Below are positions 1 through 6,126 of a stretch of DNA of 33,190 nt, one piece after another. Each line of letters begins with the position of its first letter. The first letter of the stretch is position 1. The notes beneath the pieces are model-generated. The model did not search any database and was not told the origin of the DNA. It saw only the letters and a program-made list of their open reading frames with translations. The position numbers were made by a program, and so were the translations under genes. Origin of the DNA: Candidatus Moraniibacteriota bacterium (GTDB lineage Bacteria; Patescibacteriota; Minisyncoccia; JAHIHE01; JAGLIN01); assembly GCA_030641185.1 (NCBI GenBank), contig DAOWHY010000015.1:1-33190 (forward strand). Reading direction: 5' to 3'.

Positions 1-408
1 CCTTGGTTAGAAAATAATTTCAAAAGTGACTATCAGGGGAAATGGGAATATAGTAATTTTTTTATAAATAAACAAACAATACTCGCATTTTTAATTGGGA
101 CAGTTTCAGAAAGTTGTCATGGTAAGCCGAGGGAGGATAAAGGCAGAATTGGGTATATTAATAAATTAGCCGTATTACCTGAACACAGGGGCAATAAATT
201 ATTAATAAAAAATATGAGCATTGCAGAGTTATTAGTAGAAGATTTTTTTAAGAAATGCAAAAAGGAGGGACTGTCAGAATCCAGATTATCGGTTCTTCAA
301 AACAATATTAGAGCAATAAGTTTTTGGGAAAGAATGGGGTTCCTGATCACTGAAGAGAGGTTGAGTGCAAAAAATAAAAAAATGTTTTTAATGTCTATTG
401 ATTTGTAG
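1..408 (+). CDS. GNAT-family N-acetyltransferase, 5' end cut by window
   Basis: The frame is open from base 1, so the N-terminus lies outside the window; 135 codons are visible. The middle contains the acetyl-CoA-binding motif region (KLAVLPEHRGNKLL), close to the GNAT pattern of a beta strand followed by R-G-x-G/A, although the last glycine is a lysine here. The C-terminal part has the typical NIRAISFWERMGF block that ends GNAT domains. The family transfers an acetyl group from acetyl-CoA to an amine of a small molecule or protein; the substrate cannot be told from sequence. An internal ATG at 214 would start inside the fold and is not the real start. A hairpin terminator follows about 110 bases downstream. 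The fold is fairly certain, the role unknown. Confidence 0.8.
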   Translation, partial: PWLENNFKSDYQGKWEYSNFFINKQTILAFLIGTVSESCHGKPREDKGRIGYINKLAVLPEHRGNKLLIKNMSIAELLVEDFFKKCKKEGLSESRLSVLQNNIRAISFWERMGFLITEERLSAKNKKMFLMSIDL

Positions 409-517
409 TATCTATTAAACGCTGCGTTATTATTTTTATAATATTATAATTAGGTTCCAACATATTTACTACGGCGGGCAGACCATCCCAGAGCGGGCAG
501 GCGTTTACGGTACGGAT

Positions 518-551
518 AAAAAAAGAGCGGGGAACTTTCCTGCTTTTTTTT
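518..551 (+). terminator. Rho-independent terminator after the acetyltransferase gene
   Basis: A 6 bp stem (AGCGGG with CCTGCT, one G-T pair) and 7-base loop are followed by eight T and preceded by an A-run, so it could work in both directions. Bases 420-515 before it hold no gene; they contain two copies of the short string GCGGGCAG. Confidence 0.65.
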
Positions 552-554
552 ATT

Positions 555-725
555 TTAATTTATGACAATATAAAAATCAGCTAAAAAATCTGTTATCTGA
601 TTTTTTTCTGTGAATTTTCCAAAAAATCTTCCACACTTTTTACATCTCCATTCTATTATTTCATTATCATTTAACAAAATGTTAAGTTGTTCTTTATATG
701 TTTTTCCAAGTCTTTGTCTTAGATC
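555..725 (-). pseudogene. In-frame continuation beyond the stop of the 726-1049 gene, with a CxxC motif
   Basis: Directly after the TAA stop of the upstream minus-strand gene (726-728) the same frame stays open for 56 more codons and ends at TAA (555-557). It encodes a zinc-knuckle-like block, EWRCKKCGRFFGKF, and no ATG or GTG that would start it. It may be the C-terminal part of the neighbouring protein split off by a nonsense change, or a separate small gene with a TTG start. A sequencing error at the stop is a further possibility. The function is not recognised; short proteins with one CxxC of this kind bind zinc in some phage-related Com-like proteins, but one motif is not enough to assign that. 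Confidence 0.35.
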
Positions 726-1049
726 TTAATATAATTTTTCTAATTTCTTTATGTCATTTATATAAACAACATAATCGCCTTTCGCCGAAAGCAATTCTCC
801 CGTTGATTCATCCTCATAATCAATTTCTTCTTTTGCGATTGAAGCGCCACCAGAATTAACCCCTATCCATTTTAAAATTCTAGGTTTATTGATGTCATCC
901 TGAATTATATTAATTTGGTTATTGTAATAATGATATTTTTTAGTATAACCTTTATAATATGAAGCTATTAATTTATTTAAGACAACTAAAATGTCGATAA
1001 TCTGTTTATTGCTTCTTGAACTAATTGGATTGTTTTTTGTTTTTTTCAT
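726..1049 (-). CDS. Hypothetical protein, 107 aa
   Basis: A minus-strand reading frame starting with ATG and MKKTKNNP. It is rich in Asn, Lys, Tyr and Ile and has no signal peptide or membrane segment. The central part (DILVVLNKLIASYYKGY) looks helical, and the C-terminal third contains a glycine-serine turn and an acidic stretch ending in a helix (YINDIKKLEKLY). No family is recognised. The reading frame continues in phase past its stop codon for 56 codons with a CxxC motif, so the annotated end may be premature. The base composition is as AT-rich as its neighbours. It is the only minus-strand gene in this part and is divergent from the 1226 gene. Confidence 0.55.
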   Translation of the reverse strand: MKKTKNNPISSRSNKQIIDILVVLNKLIASYYKGYTKKYHYYNNQINIIQDDINKPRILKWIGVNSGGASIAKEEIDYEDESTGELLSAKGDYVVYINDIKKLEKLY

Positions 1050-1104
1050 AGTACTAAGCCATTGTATTTATTATATATTACATTAAATATTATATGTGGC
1101 AAGT

Positions 1105-1133
1105 TTCTCATTATAATAATTTGATTTTATAAT
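1105..1133 (+). promoter_or_regulatory. Possible promoter for the 1226-3172 gene cluster
   Basis: TTCTCA at 1105-1110 and a perfect TATAAT at 1128-1133 are 17 bases apart. The -35 matches consensus at four of six positions. The surroundings are very AT-rich, so chance matches are likely. The gap 1050-1225 holds no gene. Confidence 0.3.
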
Positions 1134-1225
1134 GTTAATAGGGTAGTATCAAAGTAATAATGAAAGTATTATTAATATAAAGAATAAAATCATTAAAATA
1201 ATATTAACTTTAATAATAAAAAAAT

Positions 1226-1618
1226 ATGACGAAATTAAATTATGGTCTAGTTTGTGATTATGCTTCTTTTAGTGAAGGGGGTAAATTAAATATTTTAGGA
1301 ATCTTTAAAAATATTAACGCTGTAAGTATTCCATTTACTCATCCCCAATTATTTATAGTTGTTAACATATCTGTTGAAAAAGAAGGTAAATATAAAGAGA
1401 TGATTAAATTAGTAAGGAAAAAAGATAATGTAGAAATAATGAAACCTTTAGAATTTGACTTGTTTCCTAAGTCAATAAGTGAAAAAAAAATTGAATTAGG
1501 AGTTGTAGGACAAATGACTAATATCAAATTTGAAAAAAGTGGAGAATATGTATTTAAAATTTTTTTGAATAATGACTTTTTAGGTGAGGTACCATTTTAT
1601 ATTACTGAAATAAAATAA
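1226..1618 (+). CDS. DUF6941-like protein
   Basis: 130 residues starting MTKLNYGLVCDYA. The N-terminal block (CDYASFSEGGKLNILGIF) followed by a beta-rich region resembles the DUF6941 family, small cytoplasmic proteins of unknown role that begin with a 'cDya....GKl.ilGif' motif and have a conserved proline/histidine stretch (here FTHPQLFIVV). The rest reads as alternating strands ending with GEVPFYITEIK. There is no signal peptide and no obvious catalytic residue. The next gene begins four bases after its stop, so the two are probably co-transcribed. Family assignment is from memory of the motif and moderately sure; the function is unknown. Confidence 0.65.
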   Translation: MTKLNYGLVCDYASFSEGGKLNILGIFKNINAVSIPFTHPQLFIVVNISVEKEGKYKEMIKLVRKKDNVEIMKPLEFDLFPKSISEKKIELGVVGQMTNIKFEKSGEYVFKIFLNNDFLGEVPFYITEIK

Positions 1619-1622
1619 ATTT

Positions 1623-2066
1623 ATGGGTAATCAACTTAAAGAAAAATATCAAGATAACATTGTTGATAATACAAGTAGTGATACAGTTTTCGACAAAACG
1701 GAACAACGAAGCTTGGAAATAAAAGTTGGTCAGAATGAAATCAAAATCGAAGCGTTATCAGAAAGAATAATAAGCACCCTAAAGATAAAAAAATGGATTT
1801 TTGCTTCTATTTTAACTATACTGGCTTTGATTCTTGGAGCTGGTGTTTTTCTTTCAAATTTACTTTTTAGTTATAATCAACATATTTTTGAAATACAGAA
1901 TAATAATTATAAACAAATTATTGAAATAAAAGAAGATATTAATAATAAATATTATTTAAATTCAATACAAATGAATAACAATTTTAATAAAATTGAAAAT
2001 CAAGAAGAAATTTTAAATTGTTTACAAAATAAAAAATATTGGCAATTTGAAGAGTGTTTGAAATAA
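1623..2066 (+). CDS. Single-pass membrane protein with coiled-coil flanks
   Basis: 147 residues. About 55 hydrophilic residues come first, then KKWIFASILTILALILGAGV begins a transmembrane helix at roughly residues 57-80. The remainder (about 65 residues) is charged, Asn/Lys/Glu-rich and probably a helical coiled coil, with the only cysteines near the end. The layout resembles small membrane anchors such as phage holin-associated or DUF1640-like proteins, but no family is recognised. The start lies four bases after the DUF6941-like gene, suggesting translational coupling. Confidence 0.6.
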   Translation: MGNQLKEKYQDNIVDNTSSDTVFDKTEQRSLEIKVGQNEIKIEALSERIISTLKIKKWIFASILTILALILGAGVFLSNLLFSYNQHIFEIQNNNYKQIIEIKEDINNKYYLNSIQMNNNFNKIENQEEILNCLQNKKYWQFEECLK

Positions 2067-2122
2067 GTCTATATAATAATTATAATCATTAACTTGTAAA
2101 ATCCCTTTCAAAAGATAATATC

Positions 2123-2254
2123 ATGGAACAATGGGAAAAGTGGAAAGCAGAGGATAAAGAAGAATTTAACAAACTAATATGGACGTATACTATATTTGGC
2201 GCTTTTTTGATGCTTATTATTTTAAGTTTTATATACGGTAGTCCTTTAGAATAA
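2123..2254 (+). CDS. Small membrane peptide, 43 aa
   Basis: ATG at 2123 opens a 43-codon frame: a charged N-terminal half (MEQWEKWKAEDKEEFNKL) and a single transmembrane helix (TYTIFGAFLMLIILSFIYG) ending in SPLE. It sits in the same direction between the 147-residue membrane protein and the HEPN-like gene, with short gaps. The amphipathic charged start followed by one helix is typical of real small membrane proteins. No clear ribosome binding site is visible, and the function is unknown. Confidence 0.45.
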   Translation: MEQWEKWKAEDKEEFNKLIWTYTIFGAFLMLIILSFIYGSPLE

Positions 2255-2314
2255 ATAAGACTTGAAATCACGATGACTCTATTTGAATAAGCTTTATAAA
2301 TAAAATTATTAAAT

Positions 2315-3172
2315 ATGAGTACTGATATAAGAACAACTTTACCTTTTTGTTTATATTCAATTGATGACAGGGTATTCAATCTTAATGATGAATATAAAAC
2401 TGAATTTAAATTTGAGAAGTTAAAAAAGGAACCAAGTATAAGAACGTCTCATTCACATAATATTGAATTTATAAATGATAGATGGGGGATTGACGCTTGT
2501 TCAATAATTGAAATTAAAACTAATAAAAAATTCTCTAATTCAGAGGATGCAAAAAAATTCTCATTGAACATTGTAAATAAATTAATTAGATTATATCGTT
2601 TTTATGACAAAGAATCTGTTCATTTAACAGTTTTAAATATTGATGATCTTTTTAATTTTGACTACATACAAGATAAAAAGGGGATAGTGGTTTTTAGTTT
2701 TGGAGGAGGTGCAAAACCATTTGATCTCGCAAAATATAAGGATGTCAGCAACAAAATTGAAATTGCATTAAAAGAAAACAGCAGAGTATATTTTTGGCAG
2801 GAATTACTGCTTAATTCCGACTATTATATTTTTACTGGTGATTATAGAATGTCTGTTTTAGAGAGTGTTATTGCTTTAGAGTTGGTTTTATCAAATTTTA
2901 TCAGGTGTAAGGGAAAAGAAAAAAATATTTCCAAAGAAGAAATTGATGAATTTATAAAAAATGTAGGACTAACGGGTAACATAAAAACAACTATTAAACT
3001 TTTGATGGACAAATTACCAGAAGAAAAAATCTTTATTGGCTGTAAGATTGGTATTACAATTAGAAATTCAATAGTTCATAAAGGCAGAGAGGAGGTAAAT
3101 TTTAATGAAGCTAAAGAAACAATAGAAGCAATAAAAAAAATGATTGAATATTTACAGATAATTGCTAAATAA
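2315..3172 (+). CDS. HEPN-like domain protein, 285 aa
   Basis: A soluble protein of 285 residues. The C-terminal half is helical and resembles the Apea/DUF4145 type of HEPN domain: it has a WQELLLNSDYYIFTGDYRMS segment, then VIALELVLSNF, and near the end IRNSIVHKGR, which fits the HEPN Rx4-6H signature (R, four residues, H). HEPN domains with this motif are often metal-independent RNases in toxin or anti-phage systems, but many Apea-like proteins have no known activity. The N-terminal half (about 150 residues) is not recognised. The gene closes a short same-strand cluster with a DUF6941-like protein and two membrane proteins. The domain call is moderately sure; a defence role is only inferred. 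Confidence 0.6.
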   Translation: MSTDIRTTLPFCLYSIDDRVFNLNDEYKTEFKFEKLKKEPSIRTSHSHNIEFINDRWGIDACSIIEIKTNKKFSNSEDAKKFSLNIVNKLIRLYRFYDKESVHLTVLNIDDLFNFDYIQDKKGIVVFSFGGGAKPFDLAKYKDVSNKIEIALKENSRVYFWQELLLNSDYYIFTGDYRMSVLESVIALELVLSNFIRCKGKEKNISKEEIDEFIKNVGLTGNIKTTIKLLMDKLPEEKIFIGCKIGITIRNSIVHKGREEVNFNEAKETIEAIKKMIEYLQIIAK

Positions 3173-3260
3173 ACTTTAGTAAAATTGTATAATTAATTTT
3201 TAGAAAGAACTGCTTTGTTATTTTTATAAAGCAATATAAGTAACCTTTTCACAATTAAAA

Positions 3261-3353
3261 GTTCGGAAATCGTCCCTAAGAGCGAGTAGTCATATAAGAG
3301 GTTTTTTGCAACCAATCTGAACGCCAGAAACACTTTTTTGAAAGTGTTTTTTT
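3261..3353 (+). ncRNA. Possible small structured RNA ending in a terminator
   Basis: The gap 3173-3470 has no convincing gene. Within it, GTTCGG (3261-3266) can pair with CTGAAC (3317-3322), and the enclosed segment includes a smaller hairpin GGTT/AACC (3300-3313). A clean terminator follows at once (3328-3353). This layout suits a short RNA or an attenuated leader, but stems this short also arise by chance, and it matches no riboswitch class I could recognise. No promoter was identified with confidence. Confidence 0.25.
3328..3353 (+). terminator. Rho-independent terminator
   Basis: The 9 bp stem AAACACTTT / AAAGTGTTT with a 4-base loop runs straight into a T-tract. It could end the HEPN-like gene transcript or a small RNA lying just upstream. 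Confidence 0.7.
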
Positions 3354-3470
3354 GTTTGTATTTTCTTGATTTATTGCCTTAAAAGAGTAAGATAAAAATA
3401 TAAGTTGTAGGGAGAATAAAACGACATTCATAAAAAAATAAAACAAAAAAAGAAGGGGGTGGATAAATTT

Positions 3471-3638
3471 ATGAACCAAAAAATATTATTTATATTTGGA
3501 ATTGTATCGGCGCTGACCGGAGCGGGGATAATGTTTCATGGAAATGTATTTGGAGAAAACAACTCAGGTATTGCCACTGTTCTGGGAATTGTCGGCATAG
3601 GCTTGATAGCTAAATCCAAATTCAGGCTGCTTAAATAA
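3471..3638 (+). CDS. Small two-helix membrane protein, 55 aa
   Basis: ATG at 3471 follows a strong ribosome binding site (AGGGGGTGG about 8 bases upstream). The product has two hydrophobic helices, roughly residues 4-22 and 33-47, joined by a Gly/Asn-rich turn (HGNVFGENNSG), and a basic C-terminus (KSKFRLLK). GC content is higher than in the genes to its left and like that of the gene to its right. It has no recognised family. The clear Shine-Dalgarno sequence argues strongly that it is translated. Confidence 0.6.
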   Translation: MNQKILFIFGIVSALTGAGIMFHGNVFGENNSGIATVLGIVGIGLIAKSKFRLLK

Positions 3639-3675
3639 CAAGTAAGTGAATAAGATAAATCAAACTTATAAAAAT

Positions 3676-4545
3676 ATGAAAAAACTATTATTAATTATAA
3701 GCGCCGTTGTTATCGTTGCGGCGGTTTTGTTCCTGCGGGGCGACGAAGATACCTGGATTTGTGAAAATGGGCAATGGGTAAAACACGGTAACCCTAGTGC
3801 GTCAATGCCGACTGAATTGTGTGGAGAGGAACAAATTGCCGATATTACTAATTTTCAGGAATGCATTGATGCTGGCAATCCGGCAATGGAAAGTTATCCG
3901 CGCCAGTGCCGGGCGGGTGATCAAACTTTTACGGAATATATCGGAAACGAACTTGAAAAAACGGATCTCATTTTTCTTGATTCGCCTCGTCCGAACCAAA
4001 CCATAAAAAGTCTGTTGGCGGTCAAAGGACAGGCAAGAGGATTTTGGTTTTTTGAAGGTGATTTTCCCGTAGTCTTAACTGATTGGGATGGACTGATAAT
4101 CGGCGAGGGGATTGCCGTGGCTCAAGGCGAGTGGATGACGGAAGAATTTGTGCCGTTTACGGCTGAAATCAAATTTGAAGTTCCCGAGTATAAAAACAAT
4201 GGAACATTGATATTTCAAAAAGACAATCCGTCCGGATTGCCGGAAAATGATGACGCACTGGAGATGCCTGTTTTTTTTGAAAAAAATGAGGAAGGGGAGA
4301 GTGTTTTGCCTTTGAATTCTGACGAGGCTTTTGCCATCGCCCGGGAAAATAAAGAATGTTCTATGGCGGGTATATTGACTGACAAATATGTCTATAATGA
4401 AAATACGAAGACTTGGTGGATTGATTTGGAAAGAATGCCGGAGCTTGAAAAAGATGGTTGTAATCCGGCATGCGTGGTAAGCGAGGAAACAAAGTCGGCG
4501 GAGGTAAATTGGAGATGCACGGGGCTAATGCCGGATTCTAATTGA
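3676..4545 (+). CDS. Secreted or anchored Gmad2-domain protein
   Basis: The start is taken at the ATG at 3676 (MKKLLLIISAVVIVAAVLFL), which gives a clean N-terminal signal anchor; an in-frame ATG at 3646 would add ten polar residues. Two short cysteine motifs follow, WICENGQWVKHGNPS and ITNFQECIDAGNPAMESYPR, both common in Patescibacteria exported proteins. Then comes a Gmad2 immunoglobulin-like domain, with DSPRPNQTIKS, GQARGFWFFEGDFPV and GEWMTEEFVPFTAEI. The C-terminal 80 residues have four cysteines (ECSMAG, GCNPACVV, WRCTG) that may form disulphides. It acts outside the cytoplasmic membrane; Gmad2 domains are thought to bind other surface molecules. GC content is higher than in the flanking accessory genes. 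Domain assignment is confident, the role unknown. Confidence 0.75.
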   Translation: MKKLLLIISAVVIVAAVLFLRGDEDTWICENGQWVKHGNPSASMPTELCGEEQIADITNFQECIDAGNPAMESYPRQCRAGDQTFTEYIGNELEKTDLIFLDSPRPNQTIKSLLAVKGQARGFWFFEGDFPVVLTDWDGLIIGEGIAVAQGEWMTEEFVPFTAEIKFEVPEYKNNGTLIFQKDNPSGLPENDDALEMPVFFEKNEEGESVLPLNSDEAFAIARENKECSMAGILTDKYVYNENTKTWWIDLERMPELEKDGCNPACVVSEETKSAEVNWRCTGLMPDSN

Positions 4546-4585
4546 ATGTCATTAAGATTATTCTGAAGATGCAATTTTATTTAAT

Positions 4586-4612
4586 CAAAAATACAGCATT
4601 ACGCTGTTTTTT
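4586..4612 (+). terminator. Rho-independent terminator
   Basis: The stem ACAGC/GCTGT with a 5-base loop is preceded by an A-run and followed by a T-run, and closes the Gmad2 gene. Confidence 0.65.
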
Positions 4613-4720
4613 GTTTATGGATAACCTGGTCTTGATATAAATGTTAATTTAAGGTGTTAAGAATTTATTAAATTCATTACTTTTTTAATATCTATCATTG
4701 CAAAATTTATCAGGTGGTGC

Positions 4721-4749
4721 TTGCAAAAACGCTAGAAAACCTTTATACT
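4721..4749 (+). promoter_or_regulatory. Sigma-70-type promoter for the small basic protein
   Basis: TTGCAA (4721-4726) and TATACT (4744-4749) are exactly 17 bases apart; each matches consensus at five of six positions. Transcription would start near 4756, leaving a leader of about 60 bases before the ATG at 4815. Confidence 0.65.
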
Positions 4750-4767
4750 GACTGATGCAGATTGGTT

Positions 4768-4782
4768 CCAGTCCGGTACTGG
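4768..4782 (+). promoter_or_regulatory. 5' leader hairpin of the small basic protein mRNA
   Basis: CCAGT and ACTGG enclose a 5-base loop about 12 bases after the predicted transcript start. It could protect the 5' end of the mRNA or bind a protein. No anti-terminator partner is visible. Confidence 0.35.
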
Positions 4783-4814
4783 GAGCAGACAATTTTTATT
4801 TATAAAATATATCT

Positions 4815-4937
4815 ATGGCAAAAAGAAAAACTGGAGTCGGGAAAAAGAGAAAAGCACATTCTCATAAAACCGCAAAGCGGCTTGAAATTAAGAAGCTTAT
4901 GCTTGAGGAAAAAGCTAAGAAGAAAGAGCGTAAGTAG
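4815..4937 (+). CDS. Very basic 40-residue protein
   Basis: ATG at 4815 opens a 40-codon frame beginning MAKRKTGVGKKRKAHSHKTA. Nearly half of the residues are Lys or Arg. The second half is a charged helix (KRLEIKKLMLEEKAKKKERK). The gene has a complete transcription unit of its own: a strong promoter, a structured leader and a terminator directly behind. Such composition and expression signals suit a nucleic-acid-binding or ribosome-associated protein. I do not recognise the family; it is not an obvious bL34, bL36 or bTHX. Synonymous usage is normal and the sequence is not simple repeat, so I consider the gene real. Confidence 0.6.
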   Translation: MAKRKTGVGKKRKAHSHKTAKRLEIKKLMLEEKAKKKERK

Positions 4938-4959
4938 GGTTTATGGCGAGTTTTTAAAT

Positions 4960-4992
4960 AACCTGCTTTTTAGTAGGTTGTTTTATTTTTTC
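4960..4992 (+). terminator. Rho-independent terminator
   Basis: The 8 bp stem AACCTGCT/AGTAGGTT (one G-T pair) with a TTTT loop and a T-rich tail lies 23 bases after the small basic protein. Confidence 0.7.
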
Positions 4993-5056
4993 TTGATTTT
5001 AAAAGCAAAGAAGAGTAAGCTAAAAGTAGATAAATTATAAAAATAACTCAAAATTT

Positions 5057-5959
5057 ATGCCTGAACTGCCTGAGGTGGAGACAATTAAAAACGATTTAAA
5101 AGAAAAAATTCTTAAGAAAAAAATTAAAAAAGTTGATTTGAGGTTAAAGAAAATTGTAAAAAGTTCCGCGAGAAATTTTGCTTTGGATTTAGAAGGAAAT
5201 AATTTTAAAGATATAAAAAGAAGAGGGAAGCTTTTGGTATTTAGTGTAGAGATGAGACAGCGCTTCGTTCCTACAAATAAATACTTACTTATTCATTTGA
5301 GAATGACCGGGCAATTAATTTATCAAAAGAATAAAAAAATTATCGCGGGCGGACATAGTGATGGCGGTAGAGAAGAGGCAGCGCCTCGTCTCTACAACGA
5401 TTTGCCGAATAAACATACGCATGTTATTTTTTATTTTAGCGATAAGTCCCAATTATTTTTTAATGACCTGCGACGATTTGGCGTGGTAAAAATTGTTAAT
5501 GAAAAAGAATTGGAAGAAATTATAGATGATTTTGGCATAGAACCGCTTGAGAAAAGCTTTTCTTTAAAAGTATTCAAGGATATTATCGGGAATAAAAGCG
5601 GAAACGCCAAAGCATTTTTATTAAATCAAAAATACGTTGCCGGTATTGGCAATATTTACGCTGATGAAATTCTTTTTGAAGCAAAAATTTTGCCAAACAG
5701 AAAAGTTATTTCTTTAAAAATAGAAGAAATTAAAAAATTATATCAGGCAATTAGAAAAATTTTAAAAAAAGCCGTCAAACATCGCGGGACGACTTTTTAT
5801 AGTTACGCCGACGCGCGCGGTCAGAAAGGGAATTTTACCAAATTTTTAAAAGTGTATAAGCGAGAAGGGGAGAGCTGCTTAAGATGTAGAAAAGGTATAA
5901 TTCAAAAAACAAAGATTGCGGGGAGAGGGACGAGGTATTGTGATAAGTGCCAGAAGTGA
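5057..5959 (+). CDS. mutM: Formamidopyrimidine-DNA glycosylase (Fpg/MutM)
   Basis: Excises oxidised purines such as 8-oxoguanine and nicks the abasic site. The N-terminus MPELPEVETI gives the catalytic Pro1 and Glu2 (after Met removal), and RRGK supplies the conserved lysine (K58). HLRMTGQL, the FNDLRRFG block and the helix-two-turn-helix region (YVAGIGNIYADEILF) follow. The C-terminal zinc finger is complete: C274, C277, C295, C298, with GRGTR just before the last pair. At 300 residues it is about 30 longer than usual. The excess is explained by two in-frame 29-base palindromic elements (5246-5274 and 5367-5395), coding for VEMRQRFVP and GREEAAPRLY in loops between conserved strands. All catalytic parts are intact, so it should still work. 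Confidence 0.95.
   Translation: MPELPEVETIKNDLKEKILKKKIKKVDLRLKKIVKSSARNFALDLEGNNFKDIKRRGKLLVFSVEMRQRFVPTNKYLLIHLRMTGQLIYQKNKKIIAGGHSDGGREEAAPRLYNDLPNKHTHVIFYFSDKSQLFFNDLRRFGVVKIVNEKELEEIIDDFGIEPLEKSFSLKVFKDIIGNKSGNAKAFLLNQKYVAGIGNIYADEILFEAKILPNRKVISLKIEEIKKLYQAIRKILKKAVKHRGTTFYSYADARGQKGNFTKFLKVYKREGESCLRCRKGIIQKTKIAGRGTRYCDKCQK
5246..5274 (+). repeat. 29-base palindromic element inside mutM, copy 1
   Basis: An imperfect palindrome beginning GTAGAGATGAGACAGCGC and ending in CGTTCCTAC, with the self-complementary core AGCGCT. It matches the second mutM copy at 24 of 29 positions. Read here in phase 1 it gives VEMRQRFVP between the GKLLVFS strand and the KYLLIHLRMTG strand, where homologous Fpg proteins have a short turn. 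Confidence 0.7.
5367..5395 (+). repeat. 29-base palindromic element inside mutM, copy 2
   Basis: The 13-base arms GTAGAGAAGAGGC and GCCTCGTCTCTAC pair with one mismatch around AGC. It is the same element as copy 1 but read in another phase, giving GREEAAPRLY within the loop before LPNKHTHVIF. No stop arises in either phase used. Confidence 0.75.
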
Positions 5960-5980
5960 TAAGACTAATTTAGAACCCGC

Positions 5981-6087
5981 GCGTTTGGAGTGTCAAATGT
6001 AGCCGCAGCGGAGTTTGACTTGAAATATCAATTAATTTTCGCTTTCAGGTAGAGCTCCGCTGCGGCTACACTCTACACTCCAAAGCG
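5981..6087. repeat. Intergenic inverted repeat between mutM and murD
   Basis: Two 33-base arms (5981-6013 and 6055-6087) pair with few mismatches and share the core TGTAGCCGCAGCGGAG. The 41-base middle is AT-rich. The whole would form a long hairpin in either strand. It fills most of the 167-base gap between the two genes and belongs to a different sequence family from the TGTCAT repeats. Confidence 0.75.
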
Positions 6088-6126
6088 TGATAACATTCAA
6101 ATGCGTAAGTCCTATAATCATAAAAA

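Noticed and set aside
3276..3479. Minus-strand open frame of 67 codons
   Set aside because: It covers a terminator hairpin and the ribosome binding site of the plus-strand gene at 3471, has a low-complexity hydrophobic start and no ribosome binding site of its own.
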